Of a stretch of DNA of 64,000 bases, positions 49,401 through 58,560 are shown in pieces (the first letter of the stretch is position 1; each line of letters starts with the position of its first letter). The notes beneath the pieces are model-generated. The model was not told the DNA's origin. It made no database searches and worked only from the letters and a program-made list of their open reading frames with translations. Origin of the DNA: Phanerodontia chrysosporium (Eukaryota > Basidiomycota > Agaricomycetes > Polyporales > Phanerochaetaceae); NCBI GenBank assembly GCA_001910725.1, contig MJGA01000020.1:248001-312000 (forward strand), in the 5' to 3' direction. Both the position numbers and the translations under genes were made by a program.

Positions 49401-49660
49401 CTCAAAGCGGCCCAGGACGGGCACGATGGACGCTGCTCAAGTCCGTCCATCTGACAGCAAGGCACCTCGGCTGACGCACGTTCAGGTATTGCTGTATTGC
49501 GCTATTTACTACAGTGACGTTGGCTGACTTTCCTCCGCTATAGGAACATGAAGCTCGCCGTGAATCATCCGTAACGGCGGTGGGGGCGGCTGCAATAGTA
49601 ACCCCTCCGGTGGCTCCCCGTCATTCCCGTCATTCCCGTCATTTTCCTCTTCACCTGTAG
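46458..49660 (+). CDS. RecQ-like ATP-dependent DNA helicase with unusual C-terminus
   Basis: Superfamily 2 DNA helicase. Motif I is MPTGGGKTALFAAP, motif II LDEVHVIIPWGLDFRP (RecQ usually DEAHCISQWGHDFRP), motif III VSASLTF, motif IV VVVYCKTVDLC, motif V IIVATIAFGMGMNVPNIRDV and motif VI VQQEGRAGRDG. An intron at 46825-46877 joins the exons in phase. No RQC or HRDC domain is seen; instead a basic linker, a Cys pair (YPCSSCHPFTYP) and a charged helical region follow. The first frame ends at 48732, but splicing at 48681-48839 and 49487-49543 adds a Ser/Pro/His/Leu-rich tail to a TAG at 49658-49660. That tail overlaps the 3' end of the DUF6589 gene on the other strand. This looks like the multicopy, element-associated RecQ type of Agaricomycetes rather than the single-copy SGS1/BLM gene. 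Confidence 0.85.
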
Positions 49661-52600
49661 GTAGTTGCTCCGTTCCCAGGATGTCCATGTTCGCTACCGT
49701 CCGTTTAATGAACTCGTCGACTGTCTTCTCCTCTAGTTTGCGAAAGCCCTTTGAGAAGTCATCCTCCGCATCAAAGCCGTAACTCCGCCCAGGACGAAAA
49801 TAGTTAACCTCTTCTTTTCGCAGAATCTCGAGGATGGCTCGAAGCTCATTGTCAGGGTGCGTTGATCCGTGTTTCTTTGATTTTGCTTTCAAAGAGACTG
49901 ACTCCTCCATCTCCTCCTTTAGGCGCAGAAAATGGTGAACGTTCATCGAGATGACATCCCGATAGAATTTGGAGTCGAATTCAGCGCCTTTATGCTGCGC
50001 AAGATCTTCCAGCCAGAAGTTGAAGTGTTCCTGCATCAGGTCCTTCTCGATGAAGTGCCCAGGTCGCCCATGTAAGTTAACAAGCCAATTGTTGAGAATC
50101 AGCTTGCGTGTAGGCTCAGGAAGTTCCCACTTGAACATGCAGTATAGCTCCAGAAGATACTGGCAGTAGTTCGGGTTCCCGCTTCCCGCAAACGTAAATA
50201 ACCATACCTGCACATCATCCGTGAGTTTGCGGTGTGACGCCATACACGCTCGTACTGACTTACTTTGAGAATTTCCCATATGCGGCCAGTGTCACTGAGA
50301 GCAGCCGCCTGCGATTCCTCCCGCCACCAAATCCCATTTCGTATGAACAGCGTCGTGTTCGCCAAGGTAGCGTCGGGTTTAAGGTCCTCTTCACCTCTCT
50401 TCTCTTCTTCCGTAAGATCTGAAAGCTTCTCTTCGTCAGGTTTGTTCTTACGCGACGACAGACCTGGTACCAGGACCGGTGGCTCAGTGATGCCGCCGTT
50501 CCTGGTCCCATCCCAGGGTGACCCGTACGGCACGCTATCCGCCGTTCGTGCGCTAGCGACTGGGCTGCGTGCCTGCGAGAATGCACGTGTCGTAGCGTGA
50601 CGCTCTGCAAGACGTCGCGCAGTGCAGAGAAGTTCATCGAATGTGGGCAGCTTCTGCATATCTGCCAGGTGCTTGAAGTACCCAGCAAGGTCCGTGGAGT
50701 GGTATGATATTCTAAGGTGAAGTCGCATGTTAGCTCAGCTTGATCTGAGTCCACCGTACGCTGACTTACTCCCAACAGTTCAGAAGATGGGCATCAAGAG
50801 CCACGTCGAGCAGATGTGCTCCATCGTAGAACGGGATCTTTTGCAGATCGCTCGGCGCAGGCATTTCGATGGCGGCCGCTAAACGTCCGAGCGTCGATGG
50901 GTCATTGGCGTGCCCCTTTCCCCATGATGCTCGAAGGGTCCGGCAGAGGTCGGTCCACTTTGTATGCCAAAGCTCCAGCATCGGGACGATGAAGCGGAGC
51001 GATTCGACGTTGGTCTCGTGAGGCGTCATGACTCTCTTGAGCTTGAGCAGCTGATCAAACGTCTTCCCATCTCCAGAGAAGACTAGCAGCCGGTCCCGCA
51101 AGGTTTCGTCTGTAATCCCCATCTGGCTGAGGAAATCTTGTACAGCCGTGTTCATTCCTTGCAATGTCATCTCGTCTGCGCTATTGGTAGCGAGTGGGAT
51201 GACATTACTCTTTCTGGTAGGTTCGATCTGGAATTTACGGATTTTTTCCTGATAGAACTTGTCCAGATCCTTTCGGTACGCCTCGTCAAGCGCAGGAGCG
51301 AACGACAGCAAGGTTTGGAGGAACTGGCCAATCGCGACATTGAGGAGATGCTCAAAGTCAATGTCCTCGAAGATGGTATGTACGGTGAGTTCTTGCCGCC
51401 GAAGACGTTGACGGTTCTCAATGAAAGCGTGCAGGTCTAACGCACTTGGATGGACGTCCACGAGTTCGATGAGGGTTCCCGCAAAGCCCTTAATCATTTT
51501 GTTGAGGCGTCCGATGCGGGGGTCGCGCTGTTTCGCGTAAGTCTGAATATTGTCGCCGACGAGATCGAATCAACGCCCTGACGTCCCTGATATAATGTCC
51601 TTGATCATGTCTTGTAGCGCGTCAGCCATGGTATGCAGTGCGCGGTAGACTGAGTCGTACGCGACGCTGTATCCGAGCCGACTATCCACCCGAAAAATGG
51701 TCCGATGCGCTTTCGTCGCGAAGAGCCAAACGCCATGGGCCAGCGCGAACAAATTGGCACGATTTGAGAGCGTGAAGGTGAGTGACGCTATCTGTGCCGC
51801 ACATGCCTACAATTTCGCTCATAAGGAGACCTTTCTAGGCTGCGCCGTAGGAAATTGGACATACCAATGTCTGCGGCTGACGTTTCCGAACGACCGTCAC
51901 CTTCCCTTCCTTCCCGTGCGTCGGATTCGCGTACCCGTTGACGATATGCCAGAACACCGGGGCCTTGGCCTCGAGAACGTCCTGTAGGTGCACAAAACTG
52001 AATAGATTCAGCCGTTCCCAGGTGACCAAAGCCTCCGGCCGTGCCTTCGCTGGCTTCCGCTTCTTCTTTGCGCTCGACTGGCCTTGCGCTACTGTCTCGG
52101 TTCCTGTGACCTTCTCTCCTCCCGCCTCTGCCCCTGCTCCCGTCTGCGCAAGGCTTTCCGGCCCTTGTTCCACCTCCAAACTGTCGCTGTCTGCATCTCC
52201 TAGCAGCGGCTCTCCGCTCTCTCCTTCGTCTATCGCGATGTTCGTGTCATCGGCCAGCTCCGCGGAGGTCGGCGACGACTTTTGGCATGCCCCGAGTCCT
52301 GTCACGGTGACCTCAACCGACGCCGATGGCGTAACACAGTATGTGTTCCTTGTTTGTTCTTTGTGTGAGGCTGACGCCACCGCCACCGCAGCGTCGCCCG
52401 CTACGGATCCACGAGTTAACGACGACGCGGCTTCCGCCGCCGACCCAGATTTCCGCGTGCTCCCTGCTCGCAAGTGCAGTCCACTGTCATACTCCACAAG
52501 TAACGCGGCCTCGGTCTGCACGAACTGCAGGGTTGTTTGTATTGCCCAGGTATTCAGTGCCGTCTGCGCGTGTAGGATCTCCTGAGCATTGCGCGTGCGG

Positions 52601-52938
52601 GAGAAAAGGCCATTCGTAGGATGCGTCGCGTCGCCGGTTCGCACATTGATCTTCGTCGCGAGTGCATACGCGCGATTGAGAATCTCCACGAAGGTATGTT
52701 CTGTTGATCCATTGAGCAGCGACGTGACCATTTGAATGTGCCGCTGACTGCGACCTGCCTTCTTTCCGTCCGCATCCTTAGGCACATGAAATAGGTGATA
52801 TAGGAAGTCACCCAGTGTCCACCGCTCCTCCCTGATTGCATCTAGGATAGTTGTCACCTTCTCGAACTCATTCTTGGCTTTCTTACGAGTTCCTCCTGTG
52901 TCCGTCATCATTGGGAATGGTTCGAAGCGTTGGTTCAT
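49509..52938 (-). pseudogene. DUF6589 protein gene, candidate transposase, one in-frame stop
   Basis: Large protein of about 1000 aa starting MNQRFEPFPMMTDTGGTRKK at 52938. The N-terminal part (EERWTLGDFLYHLFHVPKD) and central part (LFALAHGVWLFATKAHRTIF, YSVAYDSVYRALHTMADALQ) match the DUF6589 family of basidiomycetes. Possible RNase H-fold acidic positions are D in LVGDNIQTY (51552-51554), D in FSGDGKTFDQ (51069-51071) and E in KDLMQEHFNFW (about 50030). This resembles a DDE-type arrangement. Introns near 51863-51805, 50766-50725 and 50268-50210 fit in phase. At 51570-51572 a TGA interrupts an otherwise continuous frame (SGTSGR-stop-FDLVGDNIQ); relatives often have Trp there, so TGG to TGA is plausible. 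The C-terminus carries an NDGNDGNDG repeat. Family is confident; transposase function is inferred. Confidence 0.72.
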
Positions 52939-53105
52939 TGGCCTCTACTCGCTGTGCTACTCTACACGACTCTGCTGCATGGACTCCGCGTGCCATCGAG
53001 CGTCCGATAATGCCGTGCTCGGCACGCCGGCTCGTTCGGCATGATGTATCTTGGCGACGGTCCTACCTCGGAGTTTTGGGCTCCTGCCAACGGGGTTCAA
53101 TTCGT

Positions 53106-53137
53106 AACAGACGTTATATGAAAATATAACGTCTGTT
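53106..53137 (+). repeat. perfect 14-bp inverted repeat with GAAA loop, inside intron 1 of gene X
   Basis: The arm AACAGACGTTATAT (53106-53119) is exactly complementary to ATATAACGTCTGTT (53124-53137), with GAAA between. As RNA this is a 14-bp stem capped by a GNRA tetraloop. It fills 32 of the 46 nt between the splice sites. It is not the hAT terminal repeat, which starts 135 bp further on. Confidence 0.85.
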
Positions 53138-53263
53138 TTAGGAGACTAGGCCGTTGAGGCCAAGCAGGAAGACTTGCGAAGAGTCGCGGCTCAAAGCGAA
53201 CAAGTTGGGAGGAGCGCCCGCAAGGCTTTGAACGTCTGCCCAGCGACACGGCTTGTCCGTGCC

Positions 53264-53271
53264 GTTCTGAA
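53264..53271 (+). repeat. target-site duplication, left copy (GTTCTGAA)
   Basis: The 8 bp GTTCTGAA directly precede the left terminal repeat and are repeated exactly after the right one. Eight bases is the hallmark length for hAT transposons. Confidence 0.95.
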
Positions 53272-53298
53272 TAGTGCTCGACAAATATGAGTAAATAT
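53272..53298 (+). repeat. hAT left terminal inverted repeat
   Basis: The first 9 bases (TAGTGCTCG) match the right end exactly. After one mismatch CAAA matches again, then the similarity fades through AT-rich sequence. Confidence 0.92.
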
Positions 53299-53330
53299 CG
53301 GAAACGGGGATATTTATTCAATACCAGACA

Positions 53331-53369
53331 ATACGGGAGAACAGCGGTGGTTTTATATTGTACCCGTAT
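53331..53369. repeat. left subterminal motif pair ATACGGG / CCCGTAT
   Basis: ATACGGG at 53331-53337 and its reverse complement CCCGTAT at 53363-53369 lie just inside the left end. CCCGTAT recurs at 57573-57579 in the right end. Such short subterminal repeats are usual transposase-binding sites in hAT elements. Confidence 0.6.
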
Positions 53370-53478
53370 TCATAATGTATCGTATTGTGATATTTCGGTA
53401 TTGAACTGTTGTATCTAATACTACTGAGTACGACAAGCGGGGACACGAGAATCTCCAAGCCGAAGAAACAGGTACGCC

Positions 53479-56400
53479 TTATTCAGCGGTACGCTCCCAG
53501 ATCGAGACGTTGTTAAGATAGTGTATATCCTTGCCGAAGCCGCGCTTCAGCCATTCCTTCGTTATGACGGTACGAGACGCTGTCTTTGCCGTCATCGAGG
53601 AGCGGGCATCAGTGAGCGTGTGCTTGCACTGCGAAAACAGTCTTTCAACTGAGACGCTGACCCCTGGTATCGCGAGAATATCCCTAGCGGCCATGGCAAG
53701 GACGGGAAGGTACTTAGCTCCCGTCTCCTGAAGTAAGGTGAGTGAGCTGAGACGAGACTACAGGAAGCAAAGCTGCGTACCTTCCACCATGGAAGTGCCC
53801 CATCAGGGTCGTCACAGGGGTACCAGCCTGCTTGCGTGTATAGCTCAGGCTCAGACTTCTCGGGGCCCGATGGGGTGCCAGTAGAACGAACAGCAGCGGC
53901 GAAGATAGATGACGAGCTGGACTCATTCCGCAGAGTAGATGTGGAGGGCGTTGAGGCGCCGTTCCGCGCTGAGTATAGGGCCTTGTACTCCTTATAGACG
54001 TCATCCAGGAGCTCACGGGCGCGCTTGGCAACGTCTTCAGACCAGAGCGATGGATTTTCGAAGTAGGCGACACGTATGAAAGGATGAAGGACTAGTACAG
54101 GGATGAGCATGACACCGGAGGGTATATAAGCTTGGATAAAACGCACCTGCGCCGAGAAGAGGGTACTTTCCCACCAACGCCTTCGTCAGATGAACTTCTA
54201 ACTTCGCCTCGGCAAGCCTGAGGCCTTTACGGAGCTCCATATTGACGGAGTGCGTCATCTTGAATTCCTTGAGTCGGACCTCCATTGTCTTGTAAAGCGG
54301 GAGGACCAAAGAGATCGTTGGAATGCCCTTCCGTGAGAAGCTAAGGGTGACCTCTTTGAACGGCTATTGGACAGAGGATCAGCAAGCATGAAATGCGACA
54401 ATGTAAGCCGGTACCTACCTGTAAAATGGTCAAGATGGTATTCAATAACTCCCAGTCCGTCTTCGAGATGGACAAGTTTGTCTTCTTCTGCTGGGCAGCG
54501 GTGAACTTCTTCCCGGTGAGGTCATGAGTCAGGCTGTCAACCCATTGATTAATGGCCTGCGCAACAGTATTAGCCACGTTCCAGATCACCTAGCCCTCCG
54601 GTTTACTCACCTCTTTGAGCTTGAGAGCCCTCTCGATCTCTGCATGCTTTGTGTTCCAACGAATAGGCATGCTTCGTACGAGTGTAAGTCCTTGAGCGTC
54701 TTTCTTGCAGAACTTGCGCTGGAGCCCGCGAAACTTCTTGCGCTGCTTCTCCGAACGCAGGATTTCGACGCAGATGACATGGAGCTTTGTAGATCGTCAG
54801 TACAGCGCGGTGAGTTGAGGATGCAACGAACCTTATCTACAGCGCTAAGCGGTTTGCGGCTGCGCGCCTTTCGAACCTTTGCTGTGGCACTTCTCCCAAG
54901 CTGTCCGTGTCTGGAACTCTTCTTCCCACCAGGGATCTTGCCTTTGTCGCTCACGCCAGGACCTAGCCTCTCATCCTCACTGTCCGCAACGCTGTCAGCA
55001 TCAACAGTACTATCTGTGTCCTCTTCGCCTGACTCAGACCCGGTGGTGCTGGCGGTCGACAGGCTATCTTCATCCTCGTCTCTCTTCTCCGTTGTCTCGA
55101 CATCACTTTCCTCGACGACAAGCTCTTTCAGTGTTGGGCAGAGCTCATTCTTCATCGCGTCTAGCTGGTCTTGGACTTCTTGATCTTGCTCAGGATCATA
55201 TCCAAGTTCGAACGCTCTGGCATCTTCGTACTGGTCTTCCTTATCTGGATCTGGCGCAAGCCCTAGCCCGCTGAGGAATGCCTGCACCACTAGGTTGACA
55301 ACGTGAGCTGCGCAACCAATCTGCATGTCCCGTGCACTTGCACACTTTCCCATCCTGCTGACGCGTTTGCTGAGGTTGACAGTTGCGACACCATTAACGG
55401 AGGCATTGTCACCGGTGTTTGCAACTACACGACGTCGGAAGGATTAGCTGGGTACTATGTGAGGTTCAGGATATGGTACATACGGAGCTTTTGTGTGATG
55501 TTGCGCCGCTTCAGTGCTTTGTACAATAGATCTCCAGCAGCTTTACCGCTATGGTCGCCATCCAGAGGAAGAAGGTCAAGCGGACACTCAATTAGCTCCC
55601 AGTTCGAGCTAATGAAGAACACAAGAATGCCACTGAATGCGAACACACAACTCTTACTAGTCCAGAAGTCGCTGGATATGGACAGCTTCGATGTGTTAGC
55701 CTGTCAAAAGTAAGCAGACATCCCGCATTCATGAACGGCCAGATTACTCACCATCAACGCCTTCGTGACGTTCAGATTGATTGTCTCGTAAAGCAAGTTC
55801 AAATCACGGCGAACCATCGTGGCATTCGGAACTTCGTAGCCCTTGGGAAGAACATAGATGAAGCATGCTCTCATCCCAGGCTTTTCGCCAAAGGAGAAGG
55901 GTAGGTCGTCCATGATAATGCCCTTGACGAAATGCTCACGGAAGCCCTTGTAGCTGAGCTGCGACTCCTTCGACGGATTCTGAATGCCGTTCTTGATGAA
56001 CGTGTCCATGAAGTTCCGTTGCATACCGGCTTCGCCCACTTGGCTTGACTTGGTGACATGAACGGCATCGGTGGTGACATCTTGACCGCCGTCAAAGCGC
56101 CTCTTCAGCCACTCTTCGAATGATGCAGAGGGCTTGATACGCTGGCAGCGTGACTTGAGTGACGTCGTGAAATGGCTGATTAGGTTGCTAGAAACACCAC
56201 GCTCCGCTGCGAATGTGTCCTTTGTGCGAGGTACGCTGCGCTCATGCCTATATACTGTAAGCGAACTGACATGCCCTGAGTAATTTGCAGACGTACCGGC
56301 ACCAGTTACACACGAAAATCCATATCAGCTTTTGACCGTTTCTGCCCTTGATCGGTGCCGCAAACTGCTCAAGAGCCCACTGCCCCTTGTACGGCTTCTT

Positions 56401-57359
56401 CCCACGTCGCGCTGCCACCACTTCGATCGCAGTATCACATTCCTTATCACTTGCGAGGTCAGGCCCACTGTGATCACTTTCTGCCACCATTGCTTCTAAC
56501 TCAGCGTCGCCATTGCCGTGCTACGGTTTCTGACTGTGAGCGCGATAGGTCTGGCTATGTGTACGAGAACGTACGTTATCTGTCTTATGGCGTTTCGTCA
56601 CGCTCTGAGCGGTAGCTGATGCTGCCTTCCCCTTCGATGCTTTTGGCCGCGCCGTGGGCTTAGGTTGATCAATTCCGAGTGCATGGTTTATAATGGCATT
56701 AATCCTCGGTGAGTCAAGGCCATTCTCGTCTGTAAATCTTGTTAACGGGGTGATCTCTCAGATAGAAACAACGCAACGCCTACCGGTTTGAGGGCGCTTT
56801 CCCAGAACACATGCTGGCACATGTGAATCCCGCGCATGCAAGGGCTCTCCTGATGCGTCCGCGGTCTTGCATGCATTGATGCTGAAGACATAGGGTCACG
56901 GTGAGAAATAATGGCCACATATTTCTGTCATGTCACTTACACTGCGGCCGTCAGCTCAACCAACTTGTCTATCTTCTCGCACAGCAGGCCGAGGCCATTG
57001 AACTCGGCCATCCGCGGGTGGGATGCGAAATGCTTCATGAATTTGTAGACTAGTGGCATGCCGTACTGTCCTCCTGTGATAGCCTTCATTTGTTCCTCTC
57101 GGTTGCACTGGAATACCCTGACGTATGCCTTATCAACTGTCGGCCATGGGCCCTCGTCTTCATCAACTTCCCAGTCGCCGAAGAATCGTGCGATAGGGCC
57201 ATCAGAGGCGCCCTGAGGAATGGACGGCGGCAGGCCGTTGATTGCCACACCGAGCTTGAACAGGGCCTGTCCCACCCTCTGTTGGATTGAGACCTTGTCT
57301 TGTGTAGCAGGCATGCGATAGCACTGATTGGATTGTCGAGCTGCAGTTGTCGACGACAA
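53479..57359 (-). CDS. hAT transposase with BED-like zinc finger region
   Basis: Transposase that cuts and reinserts the element. The start is near 57359 (MSSTTAARQSNQCYRM; an internal MPATQDKVSIQQ is also possible). A DNA-binding region around 56290-56400 (GQWALEQFAAPIKGRNG, WIFVCNWCR) resembles a BED-type finger. The RNase H-like core has a first Asp in KLSISSDFWTSK (about 55690) and a second Asp in NTGDNASVNGVATVN (about 55400, joined by an intron at 55435-55490). It also contains the hAT helical insertion with acidic linker and the third catalytic residue in VSVSVERLFSQCKH. The C-terminal dimerisation domain (PVLAMAARDILAIPGVSVSV to the stop at 53479) is complete. Introns are short and phase-consistent. 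The full triad and dimerisation motif suggest a functional protein. Confidence 0.88.
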
Positions 57360-57567
57360 GCCGTGGTCGCAGGCGCTTCACATTTTTTCGTGTGAATTTT
57401 CGGCCAATATCTCGGCAAGCGCCCCATGCAGAATACCAGTAAATATTGCACCCGTACTCCATTGTATTGTACTATATTCTACTGATATTGCCCTGTACCG
57501 GTATTGCGTTGAGGGTACGGATGCCATATTTATTGGAAATATATTCGTATTCCCAAGGCGTATTACA

Positions 57568-57594
57568 ATATACCCGTATTTTTGACGAGCACTA
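57568..57594 (-). repeat. hAT right terminal inverted repeat
   Basis: In reverse complement it starts TAGTGCTCGTCAAAAATACG, matching the left end over the first 9 bases and the CAAA block. It contains the subterminal motif CCCGTAT on the plus strand (57573-57579). Confidence 0.92.
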
Positions 57595-57602
57595 GTTCTG
57601 AA
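57595..57602 (+). repeat. target-site duplication, right copy (GTTCTGAA)
   Basis: Exact match to 53264-53271. Confidence 0.95.
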
Positions 57603-58560
57603 GAACTTGCTCACCAACCACGTCGACGACAACTTGTCCAATCTCATCGTCTGCCGTCGTCATCTAAGCTTTGTACCTCCGTTCTCAGCAACGAGCAGAG
57701 TCGTAAACTCCCGTGTTATCTCCTCTTGTTTGCCAGTTTGCGCCGACGGTACGCTTGCAACCGGAATCGACGCGGTCTGACCCTACGATGGCCCTGCAAT
57801 TGTATGGGCCTCATCAAGAAGCAGTGCGAGATTTTGCGGTGCCATTTTCCTCTCTATGCACGGCCCGACACCCTCTAACGGCTCTCCGACGGCTGCACTG
57901 CAAAGGCCGTATGCGCACAACCTTGATACCCTTGGTGCCTCGACGGTTCTGGGCGAGGGAGTTGCTCATAAGGCTATCTACGAGTACCATGATCAGCAGT
58001 CAAACCTATTTGTTAAGGAGAGCTTCTTCTTCCATTGTGAGGATGGCCCTCTGAACTTTGCCCGCCTTCTCGACGCAATCCGGAGGTTGTCGCACTAGAG
58101 CGCACAGCTTGCCGTTCCCACCGCGCCGCGAGCATGTCCTATTCGATCTCCAGGAGCACGCACCCTTGTTGTTGCATGCGGCTGGGTGTGGGTCTGTTCA
58201 GGGCCCGTGCAATGGCCCCGGGATGCCGTGACGCGGACGACGTTCTGCTTGAGGGATTCTAGACGGCCGAGCGGTCCAAGACGGCGTAAGCGGAGCGAAA
58301 CAGGCCTGGAATGGCACGCCGGTCGTGATGCGTCCAGTCCGATGACCTCCAGACCGCGCATTATCCTCTGCTGTTCCCCCCGCCCATGGCGCCAATGGCC
58401 CAGACTGGGGTTCTCCTGCCCCTATATCTGCGCCGGACTAGCTGCCTGTGTGAGCGGACGCCCTTCGTCGCCATCGACCACCATCTCCCCCCCCCCCGCG
58501 GCGACGGTCGACAGCTACCCAGCATCCTCCCTGTAACATCCCTGCACGCGTCGAGGGACA

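Larger units (their letters stand above)
53272..57594 (-). mobile_element. complete hAT-superfamily DNA transposon, 4323 bp
   Basis: The ends are imperfect terminal inverted repeats beginning TAGTGCTCGACAAATATGAG (left) and TAGTGCTCGTCAAAAATACG (right, reverse complement), flanked by an exact 8-bp duplication GTTCTGAA. Both ends are AT-rich and carry CCCGTAT-type subterminal motifs. Inside is one multi-exon minus-strand gene for a BED/hAT transposase with no stop or frameshift that I could find. An exact target duplication, a full-length gene and intact ends point to a recent and possibly autonomous copy. It is inserted in exon 2 of gene X. Confidence 0.95.
53041..58098 (+). pseudogene. unknown gene X, split by a hAT transposon
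   Basis: Exon 1 (53041-53103) reads MMYLGDGPTSEFWAPANGVQ plus F, followed by a 46-nt intron (53104-53149) with GT...AG ends. Exon 2 reads AVEAKQEDLRRVAAQSEQVG and on to PATRLVRAVL, where the hAT element begins. If the element and one copy of the 8-bp duplication are left out, the same frame continues KNLLTNHVDDNLSNLI from 57603. A further frame of the same direction (57830-58098) ends FFFHCEDGPLNFARLLDAIR and RLSH, and probably belongs to the same gene. The middle splicing is unresolved. No domain is recognised. The start is 102 bp from, and divergent to, the DUF6589 gene. The copy is broken by the insertion. Confidence 0.55.

Noticed and set aside
53107..53136. The palindrome as a terminal repeat of the hAT or of the helicase/DUF6589 unit
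   Set aside because: The hAT ends are clearly at 53272 and 57594 with an exact duplication, and no second copy of the palindrome was found near 46400 or 58100.
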